From: CBDIHP01 sp965279195
Lineage (GTDB): Bacteria > Planctomycetota > Planctomycetia > Isosphaerales > Isosphaeraceae
Assembly (NCBI GenBank): GCA_965279195.1
Contig: CBDIHP010000048.1
Span: 248,001-312,000 of the forward strand
Length of the DNA: 64,000 nucleotides
Direction: 5' to 3'
Position numbers and translations under genes: made by a program. Under the pieces are notes generated by a model, which was not told the origin of the DNA, did not search any database, and worked only from the letters and a program-made list of their open reading frames with translations. Positions within the stretch are counted from its first letter, which is position 1, and each line of letters starts with the position of its first letter. Shown piece after piece: positions 40,658-48,822 of this stretch.

Positions 40658-41724
40658 GAGATGCGTTCACCGGTCTCGCGCGAGCCGTAGCCGGGCAGCT
40701 CGCCCAGGGTGGCGCGGAAGGCGGGGGAACGGAGGATCTCGACGAGGGCACGGATGCGAATGTCCTCGCGCGATCGGGACGGCAGGCAGAGGTCGTAGGC
40801 CTCGCGGCGGACCGGCAGGAAATCCAGGCCCGCGTCCTCGCCGACGAGCCGGAGGCAGACGCCGGCGTCGGCCCAGCCGTTGCGCACGGCGTCCGCCACC
40901 CCGCGATGGTCGCGGGCCTGGCCGGCGGTCTGCTGGGATGCCTTGGGGCCTAGAATTTCTTCCAGACACTGCCTCGCACCCGAGCCCGGCTCTCGGCCGA
41001 CCCACCGCGTTGATTTCGAGACCGCCTGGCGGACGCTCGAGATGCGGACGCCGGGCGCGGCGACGATCCCTTCCTCCCACTCGGCCATCCGGATCAGTTC
41101 ATATCCGGGCCCGAGGATCCCGGCCGCGATCGCCGCGTTCCCCTCGGGCCGCTCGCGCGAGGCCAGGTGCAGGCCCGCCACGTGCACGAGCCCGGATTTG
41201 AGCAGCTCCAGGGCCAATCGGCTCGACCGGGGGATCACCACCAGCCGCACCGACCGTCGCGCCAGCTCGGCCGCCAGCAAGGCCACGGCCGGGTCGCAGC
41301 AGGCGAGCACCAGCGTCGAGCCAGGATCGCCCGCGATGCCCGAGCATCCCGCCTCAACCCCCTCGGCCGTGAGCACGCCGTCGTGCGAGGGGCCGCCGAG
41401 CGGAGTCGACTCCACCGGATAGCGGAGCATCCGGCCGGCGACCTCGGCCGCCCAGTAACGGCAGGGGAACGACCTCGGGGCCCAGGACCATATGGGGGGG
41501 CTCGGCGGGGCATGCGGGAGCGAGAAAATCTCCTCCACCTTGCACCCGAACGCCGCCGCCAGCGACAGCGCCGCCGCCGCCGAGGGGACCAGCCGGCCGA
41601 CCTCGATCGCGCTCACCCCCGCCCGAGACAGCCCCGACCGACGCGCCAGCTCGTCCTGCGACCAGCCTCTGGCCGACCGCTTCTCGCGGATCCGGTTGGT
41701 CAGCTCCACTCGCTCGGCGGACAT
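40654..41724 (-). CDS. XRE-type HTH regulator with periplasmic-binding-protein-like ligand domain
   Basis: 356 residues from ATG 41724; GAGGA lies six bases ahead, which favours this over ATG 41730. The N-terminal helix-turn-helix (about 7-58) reads IREKRSARGWSQDELARRSG, LSRAGVSAIEVGRLVPS. The remainder resembles a PBP-like substrate-binding domain (GSTLVLACCDPAVALLAAEL; RSSRLALELLKSGLVHVAGL; QARDHRGVADAVRNGWADAG), as in one-component regulators that carry a PF12727-type sensor, some of which sense molybdate. The ligand is not predictable here. It is divergent from the DUF1559 gene at 41895, with direct repeats at 41842-41877 as likely operator. Its stop codon comes from the repeat at 40616-40657. 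Confidence 0.88.
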   Translation of the reverse strand: MSAERVELTNRIREKRSARGWSQDELARRSGLSRAGVSAIEVGRLVPSAAAALSLAAAFGCKVEEIFSLPHAPPSPPIWSWAPRSFPCRYWAAEVAGRMLRYPVESTPLGGPSHDGVLTAEGVEAGCSGIAGDPGSTLVLACCDPAVALLAAELARRSVRLVVIPRSSRLALELLKSGLVHVAGLHLASRERPEGNAAIAAGILGPGYELIRMAEWEEGIVAAPGVRISSVRQAVSKSTRWVGREPGSGARQCLEEILGPKASQQTAGQARDHRGVADAVRNGWADAGVCLRLVGEDAGLDFLPVRREAYDLCLPSRSREDIRIRALVEILRSPAFRATLGELPGYGSRETGERIS

Positions 41725-41841
41725 CGCCATTCCTCAAGCTCGACGACCGAATTGCCCCAGCCCTCGGATCCCCACCGACGTCCACGATCGTATCGGATCG
41801 CGACAGGATTGTCGCCGGCCTCCCGGTTGTGTATCTTCGGC

Positions 41842-41877
41842 AGAATCGTAGCATTCATTTGGTAGAATCGTATCATT
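41842..41877. promoter_or_regulatory. Candidate operator: AGAATCGTAKCATT direct repeats
   Basis: AGAATCGTAGCATT (41842-41855) and AGAATCGTATCATT (41864-41877) differ at one base and are spaced 22 bp start to start, two turns of the helix. A weaker relative (CGATCGTATCGGAT) lies at 41786-41800. They lie in the 170-bp space between the divergent HTH regulator and DUF1559 gene, so they are the natural binding site of that regulator. Confidence 0.55.
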
Positions 41878-41894
41878 GTGGATTGGGGGACGCT

Positions 41895-42971
41895 GTGAGA
41901 ACGCGAAGCCGATCCGGGTTCACGCTGATCGAGTTGCTGGTGGTGATCGCGATCATCGCGGTGCTGATTGCTCTGCTGCTGCCGGCGGTACAGGCCGCGC
42001 GCGAGGCGGCGAGGCGGATTCAGTGCGTGAACAACCTCAGGCAGATCGGCCTGGCGTTCCACAACTACGAGTCGGCCGCGTCGGTCTTCCCGCCGGGCCG
42101 GATCAACACCTACGTCGCGGGCAACGGCCACTGCTGGGGGGCCTATTCGCAGCTCATGCCGCAGCTTGAACTGCAAAACGTGTTCAACGCGATGAATTTC
42201 TCGATGAATCCGGACCCCGACTACACGAGCACGAGTGCCGCCGCGAACATGACGGCTGCCGTGACCGTGCTGAATACGCTCTACTGCCCGTCGGACCCCG
42301 GCCCGCAGATGGTCCAGGTGGGCGGCGGGATGTATGCGGGGCATAATTATTTGCTCAACGTCGGCAGCGGCTACTCGGTCGTCCGGAACCCGCCGGCCCC
42401 GATGACGGCCCCCAACGGGATCCTCTTCGAGAACTCGGCCGTGACCCTCGCGGTGATCACCGACGGATCGTCGAACACCGTGGCGATCGCCGAGACGATC
42501 CGCTCGTCCGCCGGGGCCCCGACGGGGTTCAGCGGCCCGGCGGTCTTCGCCCGCGAGCCCCTCGGAGGGTTCGTGATCACCGGCAACAACTCCGCCGGCA
42601 ACGGCCCGCCGATCACCTCCGACGCCGATTACCAGAACCGTTGCCTGACCAACAACCCGCCCGGCTTCCAGCCCACGCGGGGCATCAAGTGGCTCTACGG
42701 CGCACCCGGGCACAGCATGTACAACCACCGCCGCCCGCCGAATGACAAGGGCTACGACTGCCGCGGCGGCCTGCCGCACAGCGACAAATCCCTGGCCGAC
42801 TGGCAGAACCTCTCGCTCAACATCACCGCGCGTAGCAAGCACCCCGGCGGGGCCAACGCCGTCTTCTGCGACGGCCACGTCCAGTTCGTGAAGGACTCGG
42901 TCGCCGTGAATGTCTGGCAGGCCCTCGGCTCGCGCAACGGCGGCGAGGTGATCTCGGCCGACAGCTTCTGA
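41895..42971 (+). CDS. DUF1559 (pilin-like, H-X9-DG) protein
   Basis: 358 residues from GTG 41895 (the open frame reaches 41829), with GGGGGA just upstream. The prepilin-like start is RSGFTLIELLVVIAIIAVLI followed by ALLLPAVQAAREAARRIQCV. The C-terminal motif is SKHPGGANAVFCDGHVQFVK. Compared with the other two copies the middle is longer and Asn/Pro-rich. It is immediately downstream of putative operator repeats and divergent from an HTH regulator, so unlike the other two it may be ligand-controlled. Confidence 0.94.
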   Translation: MRTRSRSGFTLIELLVVIAIIAVLIALLLPAVQAAREAARRIQCVNNLRQIGLAFHNYESAASVFPPGRINTYVAGNGHCWGAYSQLMPQLELQNVFNAMNFSMNPDPDYTSTSAAANMTAAVTVLNTLYCPSDPGPQMVQVGGGMYAGHNYLLNVGSGYSVVRNPPAPMTAPNGILFENSAVTLAVITDGSSNTVAIAETIRSSAGAPTGFSGPAVFAREPLGGFVITGNNSAGNGPPITSDADYQNRCLTNNPPGFQPTRGIKWLYGAPGHSMYNHRRPPNDKGYDCRGGLPHSDKSLADWQNLSLNITARSKHPGGANAVFCDGHVQFVKDSVAVNVWQALGSRNGGEVISADSF

Positions 42972-43092
42972 GCCGCTCGCCCCTTGTCTTCCGCCCGGAT
43001 TTGAACCATCCTATCGGCGCCCACCAATCTCGGGACGAGGCGCCGACCGCTCCCCTCGACGCGGTCCGGCCGCGAAGAGGGGAGTTCGCATC

Positions 43093-44850
43093 GTGAGACC
43101 CTGGATCATCCGCCTCGCGCTCGCCGCGACGGCCCTGGCACCCGCATCGACGCACGCCGGCCCGCCCAACATCGTCGTCATCCTGTCCGACGATATGGGC
43201 TTCTCCGACCTCGGCTGCTACGGCGGCGAGATCGCCACGCCGAACCTGGATTCCCTCGCGGCCGGCGGCCTGCGATTCACGCAGTTTTATAACACCGCGC
43301 GTTGCTGCCCGACCCGAGCCAGCCTGCTCACCGGCCTGTATCCCCACCAGGCCGGCGTCGGACACATGATGGACGACCGGGGCGTCGACGGCTATCGCGG
43401 CAACCTGAACACGAAGTGCCGCACCATCGCCGAGGTCCTGAAGCCCGCCGGATATCGGACCTACGCCACCGGCAAGTGGCACGTCACCCGCTTCGCCGCC
43501 GCCGACGGCCCCAAGTTCAACTGGCCGCTCGCACGCGGCTTCGACCGCTACTACGGCACGATCCACGGCGCCGGCAGCTTCTACGACCCCTCGTCGCTCG
43601 TCCGCGACAGCACCATGATCTCTCCCTATGCGGACAAGGATTACACGCCCGAGTCATACTATTATACCGATGCGATCTCGGACCACGCCTCGAAATACAT
43701 CGCCGACCATGCGGCGACCTCGCCCGACACGCCCTTCTTCCTGTACGTCGCCTACACCGCCGCCCACTGGCCGATGCACGCGAGGCCGGAGGACATCGCG
43801 AAGTATAAAGGCAAGTATGACAATGGCTATGAACCGATCCGCAAGGCCCGGTTCGAGAAGGCCGTCAAGCTCGGGCTGATCGACCCGAAGCAATCCCCGT
43901 CGCCGGTCGCGAAGGACTGGGACGCCGTCGCCGACAAGAAATGGGAGGCGGCCGGCATGGAGGTCTACGCGGCGATGGTCGACCGCATGGACCAGGGGAT
44001 CGGCAAGATCCTCGTCGAGTTGAAGAAGACGAACCAGTTTGACAATACGTTGATCCTGTTCATGCAGGACAACGGCGGCTGCGCGGAGGACCAGGGGCGC
44101 GAGCCGAAGCCGAACCATCCGAACATCCCGAGGCCCGGCAAACCGACCTTCCCGCCGATGAAGCCGACCGACTTCGCCGCCGGCGGCAGCGTGCCGACCC
44201 AGACCCGCGACGGCTACCCCGTCCGCATGGGCGACAAGGTTTTCCCGGGCGAGGCCGACACGTACGTCGCCTATGGAAAGGGGTGGGCGAACGTCTCGAA
44301 CACCCCGTTCCGCGAGTACAAGCACTTCGTCCACGAGGGGGGCATCAGCACACCCCTGATCGCCCACTGGCCGTCGGGCATCACGGCGAAGGGCGAACTC
44401 CGCAAGCAGCCGGGGCACCTGATCGACGTCATGGCGACGTGTGTCGACATCTCGGGCGCCAGGTACCCCGCCGAGGCCACGCCGCTGGAGGGCAAGAGCC
44501 TGGTCCCGGCGTTTGCGGGCAAGGCGATCGACCGCGAGGCGATCTACTGGGAGCACGAGCGGAACCGGGCCGTCCGCCAGGGCAACTGGAAGCTCGTCGC
44601 CTTCCGCGGCCAGCCCTGGGAACTCTACGACATCGACGCCGATCGGACCGAGTCGCGTAACCTCGCGCCGGATAAGCCCGAACTCGTGAAAGAACTTTCA
44701 CAGAAGTGGGAGACCTGGGCGAAGCGGGCCAGCGTGCTGCCGTATCCGCCCGAGGCCGGTGCCCAGTCCAGGGCGGCCACCAAGGCCCAGGCGAAGGCCA
44801 AAGCCAAGAGGAAACAGGCCCAGGCGAAGACGGAGGATTCTCCCAGATGA
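43093..44850 (+). CDS. Sulfatase (arylsulfatase family), first of operon
   Basis: 585 residues from GTG 43093, with GGGGAG upstream. A signal peptide (IIRLALAATALAPASTHAGP) precedes the sulfatase fold: NIVVILSDDMGFSDLGCYGG (metal ligands), the formylglycine site Cys71 in CCPTRASLLTG matching CxPxR, ATGKWHVTRF, and the lysine/histidine region YTAAHWPMHARPED. The C-terminal 30 residues are Ala/Lys/Gln-rich (RAATKAQAKAKAKRKQAQAK), an unusual basic tail. It hydrolyses sulfate esters, probably of sulfated polysaccharides, in the periplasm. Activation needs a formylglycine-generating enzyme. The next sulfatase overlaps its stop by 4 bp, so they are one operon. Confidence 0.94.
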   Translation: MRPWIIRLALAATALAPASTHAGPPNIVVILSDDMGFSDLGCYGGEIATPNLDSLAAGGLRFTQFYNTARCCPTRASLLTGLYPHQAGVGHMMDDRGVDGYRGNLNTKCRTIAEVLKPAGYRTYATGKWHVTRFAAADGPKFNWPLARGFDRYYGTIHGAGSFYDPSSLVRDSTMISPYADKDYTPESYYYTDAISDHASKYIADHAATSPDTPFFLYVAYTAAHWPMHARPEDIAKYKGKYDNGYEPIRKARFEKAVKLGLIDPKQSPSPVAKDWDAVADKKWEAAGMEVYAAMVDRMDQGIGKILVELKKTNQFDNTLILFMQDNGGCAEDQGREPKPNHPNIPRPGKPTFPPMKPTDFAAGGSVPTQTRDGYPVRMGDKVFPGEADTYVAYGKGWANVSNTPFREYKHFVHEGGISTPLIAHWPSGITAKGELRKQPGHLIDVMATCVDISGARYPAEATPLEGKSLVPAFAGKAIDREAIYWEHERNRAVRQGNWKLVAFRGQPWELYDIDADRTESRNLAPDKPELVKELSQKWETWAKRASVLPYPPEAGAQSRAATKAQAKAKAKRKQAQAKTEDSPR

Positions 44851-46193
44851 TCGGCTCGTTTATGCTGACCGTGAGCCTGTTGACCTCGATCTACGTCGAG
44901 ACCGACCGGCCCAGCGTGATCGTGGTCTACGCCGACGACCTCGGCCTCGGCGACCTGTCGTGCTACGGCGGCAAGGCCGCGATCGCCCAGACGCCGAACC
45001 TCGACCGCATGGCGTCCCAGGGCGTGCGGTTCAACCGCTACTACTCGGCGGCGCCCATCTGCTCGCCCTCGCGCTGCGGGCTGCTGACGGGGCAATTCCC
45101 CGCCAGGTGGAAGCTCACGAGCTACCTCCAGACCCGCGCAGGCAACAAGAAGTGTGAACAGGTCGATTACCTCGACCAGAAGGCTCCGTCGCTCCCGCGC
45201 GTGCTGCACGAGGCCGGTTACGCGACCTTGCACGTCGGCAAGTGGCACCTCGGCGGCGGCCGGGATGTGGTCAATCCGCCGAAGTTTGCGGCGTATGGAT
45301 ATGATCAGGGTTTGGGAACCTGGGAGAGCCCCGAGCCCGCGAAGGCCCTCACCGCGAAGGACTGGATCTGGTCGGCCGTCGACGAAGTCAAACGCTGGGA
45401 CCGCTCGCGATGGATGGTCGACCGGACGCTGGACTTCCTCAAGGAACATCCGCAGGCGCCCTGTTATGTCAACCTGTGGCTGGACGACCCACACGCCCCC
45501 TGGGTTCCGTCGGAGGCCGATCAGGTCGTCGGCAAGGAGGGCCGCGCCACGGGCAAGCCGAACACCCCGGAACGCCTGCGCGGCGTGCTCGTCGAGATGG
45601 ACAGGCAGGTCGGCCGCCTCCTCGACGGCGTCGTAGCGCTCAAGCGGCCGGTCGTCGTGCTGTTCCTGTCCGACAACGGCCCGATCCCGAACTACAACCA
45701 CCGCCGCACCACCGGCCTGCGGGGCGGCAAGCTGAGCCTGTACGAGGGCGGGATCCGACTCCCCGGCATCGCCTGGGGCCCCGGGATCGTCGCGGCCGGC
45801 AAGGTCAACGAATCCACGGTCGTGTCCGCCGTCGACATCTTCCCGACCATCTGCGCCCTCGCCGGCGCCAGGCTGCCCGAGGGCTATCTCCCCGATGGCG
45901 AAAACATGCTCGCGGCCCTGAAGGGCGAGGAGCCGAAACGCTCGAAACCCCTCCTCTGGGAATACGGCCGCAACAACGAGTCCTTCGACTACCCCAGGGC
46001 CCCCGACCGCTCGCCGAACGTGGCGATCCTCGAAGGCGACTGGAAACTCCTCATCAACGCCGACGGCTCGGGCTCGGAACTCTACGACCTCAAGGCCGAC
46101 CGGGCCGAGTCGGCGAACCTCATCAAGGAAAAGCCCGAGATCGCCGCCCGGTTGACCGAGGCGGCCCTGAAGTGGCGTCGTTCGATGCCTTGA
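44847..46193 (+). CDS. Sulfatase, second of operon
   Basis: 448 residues; ATG 44847 overlaps the upstream stop (ATGA), with CGGAGG about ten bases ahead. The short hydrophobic start (MIGSFMLTVSLLTSIYVETD) is a probable signal. Motifs are VIVVYADDLGLGDLSCYGGK, the formylglycine site Cys72 in CSPSRCGLLTG (CxPxR), LHVGKWHLGGGRD, VVLFLSDNGPIPNYNHR and TTGLRGGKLSLYEGGIRLPG. This corresponds to N-acetylgalactosamine-6-sulfatase-like members. It is in an operon with the first sulfatase, consistent with stepwise desulfation of a polysaccharide. The substrate is inferred, not shown. Confidence 0.94.
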   Translation: MIGSFMLTVSLLTSIYVETDRPSVIVVYADDLGLGDLSCYGGKAAIAQTPNLDRMASQGVRFNRYYSAAPICSPSRCGLLTGQFPARWKLTSYLQTRAGNKKCEQVDYLDQKAPSLPRVLHEAGYATLHVGKWHLGGGRDVVNPPKFAAYGYDQGLGTWESPEPAKALTAKDWIWSAVDEVKRWDRSRWMVDRTLDFLKEHPQAPCYVNLWLDDPHAPWVPSEADQVVGKEGRATGKPNTPERLRGVLVEMDRQVGRLLDGVVALKRPVVVLFLSDNGPIPNYNHRRTTGLRGGKLSLYEGGIRLPGIAWGPGIVAAGKVNESTVVSAVDIFPTICALAGARLPEGYLPDGENMLAALKGEEPKRSKPLLWEYGRNNESFDYPRAPDRSPNVAILEGDWKLLINADGSGSELYDLKADRAESANLIKEKPEIAARLTEAALKWRRSMP

Positions 46194-46204
46194 GGACGGG
46201 AGAA

Positions 46205-46290
46205 TTCAACCACGGAGACACAGAGATCACGGAGAGAGTTCACGAATCTCGGGCTTCTCTCCGTGCTCTCTCTGCGTCCCCGTAGTTCAA
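46205..46290. repeat. Long imperfect palindrome, CACGGAGA family
   Basis: Left arm 46205-46237 (TTCAACCACGGAGACACAGA...) and right arm 46256-46290 match as reverse complements over about 33 bp with few mismatches and a 2-base indel; the loop holds GAATCTCGGGC. It lies between the sulfatase operon and the convergent recycling-factor-like gene. The CACGGAGACACAGAG sequence is a recurrent planctomycete intergenic repeat (recalled, not searched). Confidence 0.75.
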
Positions 46291-46298
46291 TTTGTCTT

Positions 46299-46802
46299 TC
46301 ATTTCGCCAGGCCATTACATTTTTGCTTGACCAGCCGTTCGATCTCCTCAATGGCCGCGTCCGTCACGTCCTGCACCACGCGTTCGGATCCCCGGCCGGA
46401 GGCGGCGATGGCCTTGCGGGCAGCCTGGCGGACGGACCGCACGGCGACCTTGGCCTCCTCGCCGAGTTTCTTGACGTGCTTGATGAGGTCGGCCTTCTGC
46501 TCGCCGCTCACCGGTGGCACGCTCACGGCCACGCGGGTCCTGTCCAGGGCGTAGGCGTTGAGCTTGCCTTCGGTGAGGGCCTTGACGATCGTATGGACAT
46601 GGGCGGGGTCGAACGGCGTGAGGATCAGCCGGTCCCCCTGGCTCGCGATCGCCCCGAGCTTGCTGACGGACACCGTGTTCGACTGGATCGGGACGCGGAA
46701 TGTCTCCAGGAACCCGACGCTCAGCGTCCCCGGGCGGATCCCCGCCAGTTGATCCGCGAGGTGCTGCACGGCCTTCCGCATCCGGGGTTTCCAGTCGTTC
46801 AT
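46299..46802 (-). CDS. Divergent ribosome recycling factor paralogue (RRF-like)
   Basis: 167 residues, shorter than the usual about 185 of RRF. It aligns to the two-domain RRF plan: RMRKAVQHLADQLAGIRPGT corresponds to the first helix and IRTGRA turn; DRLILTPFDPAHVHTIVKAL to the hinge region; VAVSVPPVSGEQKADLIKHV and KKLGEEAKVAVRSVRQAARK to the second long helix bundle; TDAAIEEIERLVKQK to the end. Key differences: the second arginine of the conserved IRTGR is lost (IRPGT), and RNxRR becomes RSVRQ. The frame is clean, so it is a real gene rather than decay. The housekeeping frr is expected elsewhere. It is divergent from two RNA-repair-type nucleotidyltransferases. Function as a specialised ribosome factor is inferred. 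Confidence 0.85.
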   Translation of the reverse strand: MNDWKPRMRKAVQHLADQLAGIRPGTLSVGFLETFRVPIQSNTVSVSKLGAIASQGDRLILTPFDPAHVHTIVKALTEGKLNAYALDRTRVAVSVPPVSGEQKADLIKHVKKLGEEAKVAVRSVRQAARKAIAASGRGSERVVQDVTDAAIEEIERLVKQKCNGLAK

Positions 46803-46820
46803 GGGATTGGGGCCCAGAGG

Positions 46821-46870
46821 GATTGAACCGCAAAGACGCGATGAGCGCAGAGGAAAACGAGAGAGATAGA
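46821..46870. repeat. Dispersed AACCGCAAAGACGC-type repeat
   Basis: A short purine-rich element (GAACCGCAAAGACGCGATGA, then GCGCAGAGGAAAACGAGAGA) in the 5' leader of the RRF-like gene, in the divergent intergenic region. The AACCGCAAAGACGC core is a common interspersed sequence in planctomycete and some other genomes (recalled). It differs in sequence from the palindrome at 46205. Confidence 0.55.
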
Positions 46871-46964
46871 CGAACCATAGAGGGGGCAGATGGGTCAATG
46901 GGGTTTTGATTCGATGTGAGAGGGATGTGCAGTTTGAGTCTGCTGGAACCAAACGGGAGGGGCG

Positions 46965-47912
46965 ATGAGCAGCACGCTGCAACGCTTGACGGACCGCGGG
47001 CTCGTGAGGCCCCCTCGCTGGCTGCCGGGGAACGTGCAGTACGAGACGATCATGGGGTCGGTGGCGTACGGCGTGTCGTCGGACACCAGCGACATGGACG
47101 TCTACGGATTCGCCATCCCGCCGAAGGAGGACCTGTTTCCCCACCTGCGCGGGGAGATCCCCGGGTTCGGCAAGCCGCTGGCCCGGTTCGAACAGTTCCA
47201 GGAGCATCACATCCCGGATCCGCACGCGCTCGCCGGGAAGGGCCGGGTTTATGATGTGACGATCTTCTCGATCGTGAAGTTCTTCAAACTGGCGATGGAG
47301 AACAACCCGAACATCCTCGACTGCCTGTTCACCCCGGCGACCTGCGTGCTGCACTCGACCCGCGTGGGCAACCTCGTCCGAGAGCGAAGGGGCTGGTTCT
47401 TGCATCGCGGGGCCTGGCCCAAGTTCAAGGGGTACGCCTACACCCAGCTCCACAAGCTGGCCAACAAGCAGCCGACCGGGAAGAGGGCCAGGATCGTCGC
47501 GGAGCACGGCTACGACACAAAGTTCGCCTACCACATCGTCCGCCTGCTCTCCGAGGTCGAGCAGATCCTGGTCGAAGGGGACATGGACCTCCAGCGCAAC
47601 AATGAACAATTGAAATCCATCCGACGCGGCGAGTGGTCGGAGGCCGATCTCCGCCGCTGGTTCTCGGAGAAGGAGTCGCAACTGGAGCGGCTCTACGCCG
47701 TGAGTTCCCTCCCCGCCGTGCCCGACGAGTCGAGGCTCAAGGGCCTGCTCCTGGAATGCCTCGAAGAGCACTACGGCCGCCTGGATGCGGTCATCGTGAA
47801 CCCCGACCGCGCCGTGGTCGCCTTGCGGGCGATCCAGGAGCAACTGAACCGCGTCCACGACCTCGTCGAAGGAACGTCCGCCTCGTCGGACGAGCAGGAG
47901 CCCCACCCATGA
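46965..47912 (+). CDS. RlaP-type nucleotidyltransferase (polymerase-beta superfamily), first
   Basis: 315 residues from ATG 46965, with GGGAGGGG upstream. The nucleotidyltransferase core is TIMGSVAYGVSSDTSDMDVY (about 28-48): GS motif followed by D-x-D metal ligands. A third acidic position lies in GRVYDVTIFSIVKFFKLAME. The C-terminal half is helical (FSEKESQLERLYAVSSL). This is the Pfam RlaP / Nuc-transf family, predicted to add nucleotides to RNA ends in RNA repair. It overlaps the next gene by 4 bp (ATGA), so the two are coupled. The pair is divergent from the RRF-like gene, suggesting shared control. Confidence 0.88.
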   Translation: MSSTLQRLTDRGLVRPPRWLPGNVQYETIMGSVAYGVSSDTSDMDVYGFAIPPKEDLFPHLRGEIPGFGKPLARFEQFQEHHIPDPHALAGKGRVYDVTIFSIVKFFKLAMENNPNILDCLFTPATCVLHSTRVGNLVRERRGWFLHRGAWPKFKGYAYTQLHKLANKQPTGKRARIVAEHGYDTKFAYHIVRLLSEVEQILVEGDMDLQRNNEQLKSIRRGEWSEADLRRWFSEKESQLERLYAVSSLPAVPDESRLKGLLLECLEEHYGRLDAVIVNPDRAVVALRAIQEQLNRVHDLVEGTSASSDEQEPHP

Positions 47913-48667
47913 GCCCTGAAGAATTGCTCAAGGAAAAGGTGAACAAACATCGCTATCCGCTCCTGTTCGCGACCATCAGCGGGGCGCACCTGTACGGGTT
48001 CCCGTCGCCCGATTCCGACTACGACCTGCGCGGTTGTCACATCCTGCCGCTCGACCGCGTCATCGGGCTCGACACCGGGCCGGACACGATCGAGTCGTCG
48101 ACCGTCGAGCACGGCCTGGAGATCGACCTGGTCTCGCACGACGCCCACAAGTTCTTTTCATTGATGCTCAAGCGGAACGGTTACGTCCTGGAACAACTCC
48201 ACTCGCCGCTCGTCGTGAGCACCACGCCCGAGCACGAGGAACTCAGCGCCATCGCCCCGCTCTGTGTGACCAGACACCATGCCCACCACTACCTCGGGTT
48301 CGCCCAGACGCAATGGAAGCTGTTCGATAAGGAATCCCCCCGGCGAGTCAAACCCTTGCTCTACACGTTCCGCGTCCTGCTCACGGGCATTCACCTGATG
48401 AGGACGGGCGAGGTCGAGGCGAACCTCCCGAACCTGAACATCGAGGCGAAGCTGCCCTACATCGACGAACTCATCCGCATCAAGACGACCGGGGCCGAGA
48501 AGGGGACCATCGGCGACCGCGACCTGGAGTTCTACCGGGCCGAATACGCTCGACTCCTCGCCGATCTCGAATCTGCCCACATTGCCTCGCAACTGCCCGA
48601 CATTCCCTCCGCTAAACCCGAGCTGGACGACCTGCTGAAAAGGCTGCGGTACCGGTCGGTCGTCTGA
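47909..48667 (+). CDS. RlaP-type nucleotidyltransferase, second
   Basis: 252 residues; ATG 47909 overlaps the upstream stop. The core reads LLFATISGAHLYGFPSPDSD followed by YDLRG: GxHLYG then D-x-D. It continues with TVEHGLEIDLVSHDAHKFFS for the third acidic residue, and the C-terminal part is helical. It is a distinct subfamily from its neighbour (low identity by eye, different core GAH versus GSV). Two different RlaP proteins in one operon suggest either a heterodimer or sequential steps on one RNA substrate (inference). No RNA ligase gene is visible downstream. Confidence 0.88.
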   Translation: MSPEELLKEKVNKHRYPLLFATISGAHLYGFPSPDSDYDLRGCHILPLDRVIGLDTGPDTIESSTVEHGLEIDLVSHDAHKFFSLMLKRNGYVLEQLHSPLVVSTTPEHEELSAIAPLCVTRHHAHHYLGFAQTQWKLFDKESPRRVKPLLYTFRVLLTGIHLMRTGEVEANLPNLNIEAKLPYIDELIRIKTTGAEKGTIGDRDLEFYRAEYARLLADLESAHIASQLPDIPSAKPELDDLLKRLRYRSVV

Positions 48668-48822
48668 GATCGATCGGGAATGCTCGCGAAAATCGCTACA
48701 TCCTTCGCAACCGTGCGTGTGCCCCGGAATCCGCAGATTTTCCGCCGACACGCCCCGGCGCGGCTTCTTACGTTCCGGGTAGACGGGCCCGGAACCCAGG
48801 GACAATGCGGAGGAGTGTCATC

